A stretch of 7,183 bases of DNA from Candidatus Gastranaerophilales bacterium (GTDB taxonomy: Bacteria > Cyanobacteriota > Vampirovibrionia > Gastranaerophilales > Gastranaerophilaceae). The notes under the pieces were generated by a model. The model searched no databases. It saw nothing but the letters and a program-made list of their open reading frames with translations, and was not told the origin of the DNA. Each line of letters starts with the position of its first letter. Within the stretch, counting starts at the first letter, position 1. The stretch is from positions 1 through 7,183 of the forward strand of contig CANQLK010000086.1 of the NCBI GenBank assembly GCA_947624665.1. Direction: 5' to 3'. Positions 1 through 6,032 of the stretch are shown here, in pieces. The translations under genes and the position numbers were made by a program.

Positions 1-1
1 A

Positions 2-466
2 GAAAGAAATAAAATTTCGGGAAGAACTCAGGAAATTCAAAGATTAATTGGAAGAAGCCTTCGTTCCTGCCTTGATTTGACTAAATTGGGAGATAGAACC
101 GTTACCGTTGATGCCGATGTTATTCAAGCTGACGGAGGTACCAGATGTGCTTCCGTTTGTGGCGGGTTTATTGCTTTAAATATTGCATTGAACAAACTTG
201 TTGAAAACGGAACTTTAAGTTCTAATCCCATTATTGAACCTATTGGTGCCGTTTCTGTCGGTATTATTGACGGTGAAATAAAACTTGATTTGGACTACTC
301 CGAGGACTCCCACGCTCAGGTTGACAGCAATGTTGTTATGACTCAATCAGGTAAAATTATTGAATTTCAAACTACTGCGGAAGGCGCACCTTTTGATAAG
401 CAGCAGCTTGATATAATTTATAATCTGGCAGATGAGGCTATTAAAAATATAATTTCTTTATATTAA
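2..466 (+). CDS. rph: Ribonuclease PH, 3' part (5' end outside window)
   Basis: RNase PH is a phosphorolytic 3'-5' exoribonuclease that trims the 3' ends of tRNA precursors and other RNAs, using phosphate and releasing nucleoside diphosphates in the cytoplasm. The frame is open from base 2, giving 154 codons. Compared with the usual length of about 240 residues, roughly the first 80 are off the left edge. Codons 7-17 (GRTQEIQRLIG) match the conserved phosphate-site segment whose Arg binds phosphate, and the second phosphate-site motif QADGGTR lies at codons 42-48. The segment DYSEDSHAQVD (codons 98-108) holds the two conserved catalytic aspartates, and TAEGAPF follows near the end. A TTG at base 77 could look like a start, but the protein upstream of it is clear family sequence, so the gene is partial, not short. 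The C-terminus is several residues shorter than in E. coli, which is ordinary variation. Confidence 0.95.
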   Translation, partial: ERNKISGRTQEIQRLIGRSLRSCLDLTKLGDRTVTVDADVIQADGGTRCASVCGGFIALNIALNKLVENGTLSSNPIIEPIGAVSVGIIDGEIKLDLDYSEDSHAQVDSNVVMTQSGKIIEFQTTAEGAPFDKQQLDIIYNLADEAIKNIISLY

Positions 467-477
467 AAATACTCTGT

Positions 478-516
478 TTGAAAGATTGTGTTTTGTGAAC
501 TTTATTATATTATAAT
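478..516 (+). promoter_or_regulatory. Possible promoter before the NTPase-TPR gene, giving a near-leaderless transcript
   Basis: The 59-bp gap between rph and the next gene contains TTGAAA (478-483) and, further on, TATTAT (503-508) and a perfect TATAAT (511-516). TTGAAA pairs with TATTAT at a long 19-bp spacer. TTGTGT (486-491) pairs with TATAAT, also at 19 bp. Either choice puts the transcription start only about 2-12 bases before the ATG at 526. No Shine-Dalgarno sequence is visible there. Chance TATAAT matches are frequent in such AT-rich sequence, and read-through from rph is equally possible. I see no intrinsic terminator hairpin after rph. Confidence 0.35.
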
Positions 517-525
517 TACTTAAAT

Positions 526-3054
526 ATGGAATATAATTTTATAAAAGATATATATAAAAATGTAGCGAGTGACTCAATTAATTCGGATTCTATGTTGAAA
601 GAGTCTGTTTTGACGAAAAATAACTCGTTTATTTTAAATCACAATATTGATGTGCTTGAAAAGCTTCTGAAATTTATGCAGTCTTCAGAAAATATTTTTA
701 TTTTAAACGGATTTATGGGTTCGGGTAAAACTTACGTCGCTGATTGCTTCTTGGATTTTATTAACGATGATGTTTTAATCTTCAGAAATTCATATCAGGA
801 AGCAATTAATCTGGATGATGTTTTATTATCTATGTTTAAAGATTTTTCAATATATCATAACGAAAAAAATATTACTCTTCCAAAAACTGAAACTTCAATT
901 TTTTCTGAGAAAATTAATTCTTACATAAAATATTGTAATGCACCTATGCTCTTCATATTTGATTCATTTGAGATAAATATGAGAACAAAAGATACTCAAA
1001 ATGATATTCTTGATTTCATAAATTTTCTTTCTCATTTTGAAAAGGTAAAAGTATTAATATGCTCCAGAACTTTCAAAAAAGAAAATCTGCTCTCTCATAA
1101 TTCAGTAATGACAGCTGATTTAAAACCTATTACCATTGAAGAATTCCAAAAATATCTTGAAGAAAATTCAATATCAGGTTCAAAATACGAATGCGATGAG
1201 TTGTATAAAATCTCAAGAGGTCATTATCTTCTTTTAGAGCTTTCCGTTTTAATTATGCATATTCTTAATATGTCTTTAACAAATTTTTCTTCGGAGTATA
1301 AGAAATCGGCTAAGAATTTTCTTGAATTTTTGGTTTCAAAAATATTATCGGTATCATCGGACAAATTCATAAAGGTACTGATACTGTTATCTGCATTAAG
1401 ACACGGTGTGACTTTGAATTTTTTGGAAAATCAAAATTTTGCCTCCGGACTCGATATGGATTTCTTGCTTCAAAAACACGTTGTTTCCGAAAAGTTCGGG
1501 AAATATTATTTAAAGGATTATATAAAAAATGAATTTATCAAATCTGTTTCGGCTGAAACTAAAATAAAAATTCATAAATTTATATTGCAAGTTTACAACT
1601 CTGATTTGCCAAGAAAACCTTTTGACAGGGAACTTTTCCTTTCCAGAATTACAATGCGTCAGGAAATAGCTTATCATTTAATGAAAATCAATAAACTTGA
1701 AGCTGAGATGGAAAAAAACGACAGACAAAAATTATCTGATATTCAAGACTTTACCTATTTGACATATACACGTTCATTGGGATTCACTTCCGATATAAAT
1801 GCTGTTCCTTCTTCGCAAAGAAGGGGTAATATAAAGCGTTCGAAAGATAAGAATACAAGATTTCAACTTTCCGATATTGATTCTTTATTATTGAACGCTT
1901 CAAAACCTGATGATTTGATTACAACTCATTTTCGTCGTCTCGCGGAAATAGATTCCGAAAATAATCAGAGCGCTGACAATACCGATATCTCCGAATTAAT
2001 ACCAAAAAGTCTTGATGATTATGTAAAAATCGCTCAAAATTATGAAAAATCTTTTGATTTCGCTTCTGCCGTGAACTATTATAAAAAGGCTCTTACTTTC
2101 ACCGATGATAAAATGTTTGAACATAAAGAGCCTGTTATATACACTAAACTCGCTATTTGTTATAAGCGTATTCAAAATTTTGATGAGGCGGTTAAAAATT
2201 ATGAAAAAGTTTATAACTTGTATTTTAATACCAACATTGATAAAGCAAATGAAATATTGTTGAGTATAGCGCAGATTTATTCGGAAGTTTACAAATTTGA
2301 TAAAGCAAAAGAAGTTTATAACAGAATATTGTATTCGCCCTCTAAAATTTCGCCTCAAACTGTAATTAGGGTATTTCTTGATTTATCAGAACTAGAAGAC
2401 AATAATATGAATCCTGAAAGTGCGCTTAATTATTCAAAAAAAGCTTTGGATGAAGCTGAAAAATTCGCTGATGTCCGTTTATTGTGCGAATGCTGTTATA
2501 AATATGCCTCTTTGGCTGATGACAGCGGTAATATTGATTTAGCTTTAAAGTATTATTTAAAATGTGTTCAAACTTCGCAGGATGTTAATGAAAATGAATA
2601 TTTGGCATCTTCTTACTACAATTTGGCTGAAATTTCCTTTGATTCCAATAATCCCGCTTCCGCAAAAATGTATTTTGAACTTTCAGTTGATGCAGATAAA
2701 AAGTTAGAAAATTATGAGGGACTTTATTATTCTTATTTAAAACTTGCAAAATTAAGTGAAGATGAAAATAACGCTGACACTCACGATTATCTTATTAATG
2801 CTCTTGCCGCTTCCAAAAATTTAGATGATATTATCTATCAAATTTCTGCTTATACTGAAATTGCAGATTATTATTATAAAAACGGGCATTATAAGAAAAC
2901 TTTGAAAACCTATATTATGGTTAAGTCTATAGCTGCTAATAATATGCTTAGAGATATCGAGCTTCAATTTGATAATAAAATTAATAAATTAAAAACTGTA
3001 ATTGGTGAAGTTGAATTTTTAAAACTTATGAATGAAATAAAGAATAAAAAATAA
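526..3054 (+). CDS. STAND-like P-loop NTPase with C-terminal TPR repeats, function unknown
   Basis: I recognise the architecture but not a named family. Residues 57-69 form a beta strand plus Walker A (GFMGSGKT, 62-69). A Walker B strand MLFIFDSFE lies at 141-149 with Asp146, and VLICSRT (176-182) resembles the sensor strand with its Arg. RGHYLLLEL (231-239) sits where STAND NTPases have their GxP motif, but the proline is replaced by Tyr. Residues about 278-340 look like the winged helix that usually follows. A hydrophilic, partly basic linker (about 390-490) leads to roughly eight TPR-type helix pairs (about 499-802), for example YVKIAQNYEKSFDFASAVNYYKKAL, and then a short charged tail. No signal peptide, clear transmembrane segment or DNA-binding domain is seen, so it is probably cytoplasmic. 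ATP-dependent scaffolding or signal transduction is inference. The ATG at 526 is the only reasonable start: an in-frame TGA lies at 496-498 and no start codon lies between. It has no Shine-Dalgarno sequence. The stop overlaps the rsmG start. Confidence 0.8.
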   Translation: MEYNFIKDIYKNVASDSINSDSMLKESVLTKNNSFILNHNIDVLEKLLKFMQSSENIFILNGFMGSGKTYVADCFLDFINDDVLIFRNSYQEAINLDDVLLSMFKDFSIYHNEKNITLPKTETSIFSEKINSYIKYCNAPMLFIFDSFEINMRTKDTQNDILDFINFLSHFEKVKVLICSRTFKKENLLSHNSVMTADLKPITIEEFQKYLEENSISGSKYECDELYKISRGHYLLLELSVLIMHILNMSLTNFSSEYKKSAKNFLEFLVSKILSVSSDKFIKVLILLSALRHGVTLNFLENQNFASGLDMDFLLQKHVVSEKFGKYYLKDYIKNEFIKSVSAETKIKIHKFILQVYNSDLPRKPFDRELFLSRITMRQEIAYHLMKINKLEAEMEKNDRQKLSDIQDFTYLTYTRSLGFTSDINAVPSSQRRGNIKRSKDKNTRFQLSDIDSLLLNASKPDDLITTHFRRLAEIDSENNQSADNTDISELIPKSLDDYVKIAQNYEKSFDFASAVNYYKKALTFTDDKMFEHKEPVIYTKLAICYKRIQNFDEAVKNYEKVYNLYFNTNIDKANEILLSIAQIYSEVYKFDKAKEVYNRILYSPSKISPQTVIRVFLDLSELEDNNMNPESALNYSKKALDEAEKFADVRLLCECCYKYASLADDSGNIDLALKYYLKCVQTSQDVNENEYLASSYYNLAEISFDSNNPASAKMYFELSVDADKKLENYEGLYYSYLKLAKLSEDENNADTHDYLINALAASKNLDDIIYQISAYTEIADYYYKNGHYKKTLKTYIMVKSIAANNMLRDIELQFDNKINKLKTVIGEVEFLKLMNEIKNKK

Positions 3055-3758
3055 TGAGAGATGTTCTTAAACAGCTTAATATTGAATTAGACTCTGATGA
3101 AGAAAAAATTTTAAAATCCTTTTCTGAATTATTTCTTGAATATAATTCAAAAATAAATTTAATAAGCAGAAATGACGAAAAATATTTATTTCAAAAGCAT
3201 ATTTATGACAGCTTGGCAATAAATCTTTTTTTTGAAAAATATATAAAAAAAGGTTTGATAAAAATAATGGATATAGGAACAGGCGGAGGTTTCCCTTCTA
3301 TTCCCGTTTCTATTTTATATCCCGATTTTAATATAAGTGCCGTTGATTCAATTGGTAAAAAAATTAATTTTATTAATATTACAGCTAAAACTTTAAATTT
3401 AAAAAATCTTGTCACTTATAAATCAAGAGTTGAAGATTTACACGTATCCTTTAAAAATTCATTTGATATTGTAACTTCACGTGCGGTGGCGGAATTAAGA
3501 GTAATGTTAGAATATGCTTTGCCGTTTGTAAAAACAGGAGGTTATTTTGTTGCTTATAAGGCTCAAAAAGCCGATGAGGAAATAAAAAACTCTCAAAATG
3601 CTCTTAAAATATTAAATTCAAAAATAATTGATAAAATTGAATATTCGCTTCCGCTTCCCGAAGAAAATAAAAGAGTTTTAATTATTATAAAAAAGCTAAA
3701 ACCGACTGATAAAATTTATCCCAGACAAAACGGTAAAGTTAAAAATAATCCTTTGTAA
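3054..3758 (+). CDS. rsmG: 16S rRNA (guanine(527)-N7)-methyltransferase RsmG (GidB)
   Basis: RsmG transfers a methyl group from S-adenosylmethionine to N7 of G527 in 16S rRNA of the small subunit. In other bacteria its loss gives low-level streptomycin resistance. The 234 residues follow the family pattern. The N-terminal YNSKINLISRNDEKYLFQKHIYDSL (30-54) precedes the SAM-binding glycine loop DIGTGGGFPSIP (73-84). VDSIGKK (97-103) has the acidic residue expected for ribose contact, SRVED is at 124-128, SRAVAEL at 142-148 and YKAQ at 168-171. The basic tail YPRQNGKVKNNPL is typical of the longer Firmicute and cyanobacterial forms, whereas E. coli RsmG is shorter. The ATG shares its A with the upstream TAA stop (TAATG). 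No convincing ribosome binding site is present, so initiation probably depends on ribosomes finishing the NTPase gene. The gene meets bioD tail to tail with one base between the stops. Confidence 0.95.
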   Translation: MRDVLKQLNIELDSDEEKILKSFSELFLEYNSKINLISRNDEKYLFQKHIYDSLAINLFFEKYIKKGLIKIMDIGTGGGFPSIPVSILYPDFNISAVDSIGKKINFINITAKTLNLKNLVTYKSRVEDLHVSFKNSFDIVTSRAVAELRVMLEYALPFVKTGGYFVAYKAQKADEEIKNSQNALKILNSKIIDKIEYSLPLPEENKRVLIIIKKLKPTDKIYPRQNGKVKNNPL

Positions 3759-3765
3759 ATTACAA
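3753..3765. repeat. 13-bp palindrome spanning the two convergent stop codons
   Basis: The sequence TTGTAA-A-TTACAA is a perfect inverted repeat centred on base 3759, the single base between rsmG and bioD. It arises because both genes end in Leu(TTG)-TAA. A one-base centre cannot form a usable RNA hairpin, and the arms are AT-rich, so it is not a normal intrinsic terminator. TTTGTAAATT also recurs directly at 3773-3782. No other terminator is visible for either gene, so the 3' ends of the transcripts probably overlap in antisense. Confidence 0.5.
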
Positions 3766-4425
3766 TATTATTTTTGTAAATTCTTCAATCATCCGCTGTT
3801 TATCAGGTTTTTTTATATCTTTAATACATCCTATGATTTTAGTATCCGTATATGATTGTAATTCTTTTATAAAGTTTTTTGATGCCAAATCGTTCGTATT
3901 CTCCGGGGTTCTGTTAATAATTATTCCTTTTATCGGAATATTATTCTGTTTCGCGTAATATACGGTAAGAAGAGTGTGGTTTAATCTCCCTAAAAACGGA
4001 GTAGTAACAATAATAACGGGAATATTTAATAATTTAATTAAATCCGCACAAAGCATATTATCAAACGCAGGTGCCAATATCCCGCCTGCACCTTCAACGA
4101 ATGTTATTTCATTTATTTTAGAAAATTCTTTAAAATCGGTTAAAATTTTGTTTGCGTCTATATTAACTCCCGACAGTTTTGCCGCCAATGCGGGGGATAC
4201 TTCTCCTTCAAGAAGATATGAATATTTTGTATTTATTTTATCGGAATATTTTTTTACTGCCTCAATATCGGGTGCCAGAAGTTTATCCCCCTGCCTTATA
4301 GCACCTGATTGCAATGGCTTATATACTCCTGCTTTCAGTCCTTTACTCTCAGAAGCTAAAGCTAACCCAATCGTTACAAAAGTTTTACCTATATCAGTAT
4401 CAATTCCCGTTATAAAATATTCCAT
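3760..4425 (-). CDS. bioD: ATP-dependent dethiobiotin synthetase
   Basis: BioD closes the ureido ring of dethiobiotin from 7,8-diaminopelargonate, CO2 and ATP, the penultimate step of biotin synthesis, in the cytoplasm. The protein has 221 residues, close to the usual 220-230. The P-loop variant GIDTDIGKT (7-15) is diagnostic. YKPLQSG (35-41) carries the substrate/carbamate lysine, PD (52-53) the metal-binding Asp, and VEGAGG (110-115) the conserved glutamate. LGRLNHTLLT (145-154) and INRTP (170-174) match the substrate and nucleotide-base regions. All key residues look intact. It lies 20 bp downstream of bioA and has its own Shine-Dalgarno sequence, so the two form an operon and catalyse consecutive reactions. 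It converges on rsmG with no terminator between. The closest alternative, a cobyric acid synthase or other Mrp/MinD-like amidoligase, is ruled out by the length and the BioD motifs. Confidence 0.96.
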   Translation of the reverse strand: MEYFITGIDTDIGKTFVTIGLALASESKGLKAGVYKPLQSGAIRQGDKLLAPDIEAVKKYSDKINTKYSYLLEGEVSPALAAKLSGVNIDANKILTDFKEFSKINEITFVEGAGGILAPAFDNMLCADLIKLLNIPVIIVTTPFLGRLNHTLLTVYYAKQNNIPIKGIIINRTPENTNDLASKNFIKELQSYTDTKIIGCIKDIKKPDKQRMIEEFTKIIL

Positions 4426-4432
4426 AATTTAT

Positions 4433-4439
4433 TCTCCCC
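4433..4439 (-). promoter_or_regulatory. Ribosome binding site of bioD
   Basis: Read on the minus strand, GGGGAGA ends seven bases before the bioD ATG, in the 20-bp gap after the bioA stop. It is one of the clearest Shine-Dalgarno sequences in the window and supports the chosen bioD start. Confidence 0.75.
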
Positions 4440-4445
4440 GCGCCG

Positions 4446-5804
4446 TTAATCAGGTAAAACCCTGTTTAATGCTTCGTATGCTATATCTGTTAATTTCGTT
4501 ATTTCTTCTTCCGTAATAATATAAGGAGTAATAAAATAAATACAATTCCACATCGGTCTTAAAATTGCACCCAGCTTAAGACCTTCCAAATATATTTTCT
4601 TCCCTATTCCGTCCTCATATTTAAACGGTTCTTTTGTTTCTTTATTTTTTACTAATTCTATAGCGCAAATCATGCCTGTCTGCCTGATATCACCGACATT
4701 TTTATGAAATTTAAATTTTAAAAGCTCTTGTGAAAATTTTGCTATTTTCGGTTTTAAATATTCTTCGATATTCATTTCTTCAAGAATTTTTAAGTTTTCA
4801 AGAGCTATAGCAAGCGCAAGCGGATAGGCTGTGTAACTGTGTCCGTGGTAAAAAGTTTTATATCCGTCCGTATCATCATCATAAAATGCGTTATATATTT
4901 CATCCGTCGTAACTGTTACTGAAAGCGGCATATAACCTGCGGTTATACCTTTTGCCGCACAAATAATATCGGGTACTATTCCTGCGTGTTCATAGGCAAA
5001 AAGTTTTCCCGTCCTGTAAAAGCCCATAGCTACTTCATCATCTATTAATAAAATATTATATTTATCACATAATTCTCTTAATTTAGTTATATATTTTGGC
5101 GGATACATAATCATTCCGCCTGCTGCTTGAACTAACGGCTCTATTATAATTCCCGCTATATATTTTGACTCTGTTTTCAGTATGTCCTCGACAGATTTTA
5201 AACATTCGCAGCAGCAGGTTTCTTTTTCACGGTTCATAGGACACCTGTAACAATATGGACTTATAGCCTGTACTATTTCAAATAACAAAGGCTTATAAAG
5301 TTTATGGTACATATCTATTCCGCCGACGGAAACTGCACCTAATGTGTCACCATGGTATGAATTTTTAAGCGCAATAAATTTTCTTTTTTCGCTGTGTCCT
5401 TTTAATACCTGGTACTGGTATGCCATTTTAAGCGCTACTTCTACTGCTGTAGAACCGTTATCGCTGAAAAAGACTTTTGTCAGCTTGTTATTTATCATTG
5501 AAATAAGCTTTTTTGAAAACTCAACAGCAGGACTGTGCGTAAATCCTGCAAAAATGACGTGTTCTATTTTTTGCGACTGTTCGTATAAAACTTTGTTTAG
5601 TCTGTCGTTTGAATGTCCGAGAGTATTAACCCACCAGGATGAAACCGCATCTATGTATTTATTACCGTCTATGTCTTCAATATATATTCCTTTGCCCTTT
5701 GTGATGACAATAGGTTTATTTTCCTCGTTTTCAAGCGACTTCATTTGAGTAAACGGACGCCAAATGTATTTTAAATCATTTTCTATATATTCTTGTTTGT
5801 TCAT
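4446..5804 (-). CDS. bioA: Adenosylmethionine-8-amino-7-oxononanoate aminotransferase (DAPA aminotransferase)
   Basis: BioA is a PLP-dependent class III aminotransferase that converts 7-keto-8-aminopelargonate to 7,8-diaminopelargonate. Most family members use S-adenosylmethionine as amino donor. Length is 452 residues, normal for the family. Landmarks are IWRPFTQM (14-21), SSWWVNTLGH (55-64), the phosphate-binding region DNGSTAVEVALKMA (115-128), NSYHGDT (148-154), LIDDEVAMGFYRTG (253-266) with the PLP-contacting Asp, AAKGITAGYMPL (283-294) with the Schiff-base Lys285, and HGHSYTAYPLA (320-330). SSWW and the IWRPFTQM opening set BioA apart from ornithine and GABA aminotransferases. SPYCYRCP (182-189) starts a cysteine-rich insert: Cys185, 188, 197, 198, 199 and 201. 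A CYRCP insert with later cysteines is, from memory, found in many non-proteobacterial BioA, but the triple cysteine here is unusually dense. The start is supported by AAAGG seven to eight bases upstream. bioA is the first gene of the bioA-bioD operon. Confidence 0.96.
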   Translation of the reverse strand: MNKQEYIENDLKYIWRPFTQMKSLENEENKPIVITKGKGIYIEDIDGNKYIDAVSSWWVNTLGHSNDRLNKVLYEQSQKIEHVIFAGFTHSPAVEFSKKLISMINNKLTKVFFSDNGSTAVEVALKMAYQYQVLKGHSEKRKFIALKNSYHGDTLGAVSVGGIDMYHKLYKPLLFEIVQAISPYCYRCPMNREKETCCCECLKSVEDILKTESKYIAGIIIEPLVQAAGGMIMYPPKYITKLRELCDKYNILLIDDEVAMGFYRTGKLFAYEHAGIVPDIICAAKGITAGYMPLSVTVTTDEIYNAFYDDDTDGYKTFYHGHSYTAYPLALAIALENLKILEEMNIEEYLKPKIAKFSQELLKFKFHKNVGDIRQTGMICAIELVKNKETKEPFKYEDGIGKKIYLEGLKLGAILRPMWNCIYFITPYIITEEEITKLTDIAYEALNRVLPD

Positions 5805-5812
5805 GTACTTTG

Positions 5813-5817
5813 CCTTT
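5813..5817 (-). promoter_or_regulatory. Ribosome binding site of bioA
   Basis: AAAGG on the minus strand lies eight bases before the bioA ATG. It is a modest Shine-Dalgarno match but well placed, and it decides this start. Confidence 0.5.
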
Positions 5818-5833
5818 ATTTATCTGCAAATTT

Positions 5834-5839
5834 ATTATA
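5834..5839 (-). promoter_or_regulatory. Candidate -10 element of the bioA-bioD promoter
   Basis: On the minus strand a perfect TATAAT lies 29 bases before the bioA ATG, inside the 12-mer ATAATATAATAA. The same 12-mer occurs in the same relative orientation before the divergent radical SAM gene. At a 17-18 bp spacing there is no good -35 hexamer (GGCTCT), so the promoter is weak or needs an activator. Two CAAATTT copies (plus-strand 5827-5833 and 5847-5853), exactly 20 bp apart, flank the -10. They could be a repressor site, but I do not recognise a canonical BirA operator. Confidence 0.4.
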
Positions 5840-5964
5840 TTATGAACAAATTTTATAGAGCCTGATTTTTGACTTAAAAATTTTGCGGATATTCAACTTG
5901 ATTATCAAGAGAAATATATTACTTAAGTATTTCGTTATTTATATTTTAATCTTTAATTAAAAAT

Positions 5965-5993
5965 TTGAGTTAAAAATATTATTATAATATAAT
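5965..5993 (+). promoter_or_regulatory. Sigma70-type promoter of the radical SAM gene
   Basis: TTGAGT (5965-5970) and TATAAT (5988-5993) are separated by exactly 17 bp, the best-spaced promoter in the window. Transcription would start near base 6000 and give a leader of about 33 bases. The leader has no clear Shine-Dalgarno sequence and contains an ATG-TAG start-stop pair at 6021-6026, in frame with and 12 bases before the gene's ATG. A second TATAAT at 5983-5988 overlaps the first. Confidence 0.6.
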
Positions 5994-6032
5994 AACCCTA
6001 TATATTTTAGTTAGTAAATTATGTAGAAAATA

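Larger units (their letters stand above)
5805..6032. other. Divergent intergenic region between bioA and the radical SAM gene, with two operator-like palindromes
   Basis: These 228 bases hold no convincing gene. They contain the bioA -10, the radical SAM promoter and, between them, two perfect palindromes: CTTGAT-T-ATCAAG (5897-5909) and TACTTAAGTA (5920-5929). Their centres are about 21.5 bp apart, close to two helical turns, so bound dimers would lie on the same DNA face. Both are built on a CTT..AAG core. No riboswitch-like fold or terminator is visible. A transcription-factor site is inference, since short palindromes also arise by chance in AT-rich DNA. Confidence 0.45.

Noticed and set aside
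77..466. A short independent gene starting at TTG 77
   Set aside because: The same frame continues upstream with unmistakable RNase PH sequence (GRTQEIQRLIG), so this is only the inner part of rph.
1996..2358. A 120-codon minus-strand open frame, Phe/Ile-rich and membrane-like
   Set aside because: It is antisense to the TPR-coding part of the NTPase gene. Phe/Ile richness comes from reading Lys/Asn/Tyr/Asp codons backwards.
526..3054. Phage-defence (Avs-type) interpretation of the STAND NTPase
   Set aside because: No nuclease, protease, TIR or membrane effector domain is visible, and the neighbours are housekeeping genes with translational coupling to rsmG, not a defence island.
3974..4516. 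A 180-codon open frame on the plus strand
   Set aside because: It lies antisense across bioD and the 3' end of bioA, which have full family motifs. Its translation has no recognisable domain, and it has no promoter or ribosome binding site.
5344..5748. A 134-codon plus-strand open frame with hydrophobic stretches
   Set aside because: It is antisense inside bioA. The apparent hydrophobic and Ser/Leu-rich composition is what the complement of an AT-rich gene gives.
5803..5865. A 20-codon plus-strand ORF in the bioA/radical SAM intergenic region, a possible leader or precursor peptide
   Set aside because: It overlaps the bioA start and promoter in antisense, has no ribosome binding site and has no recognisable peptide features. 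A link to the radical SAM enzyme would be speculation.
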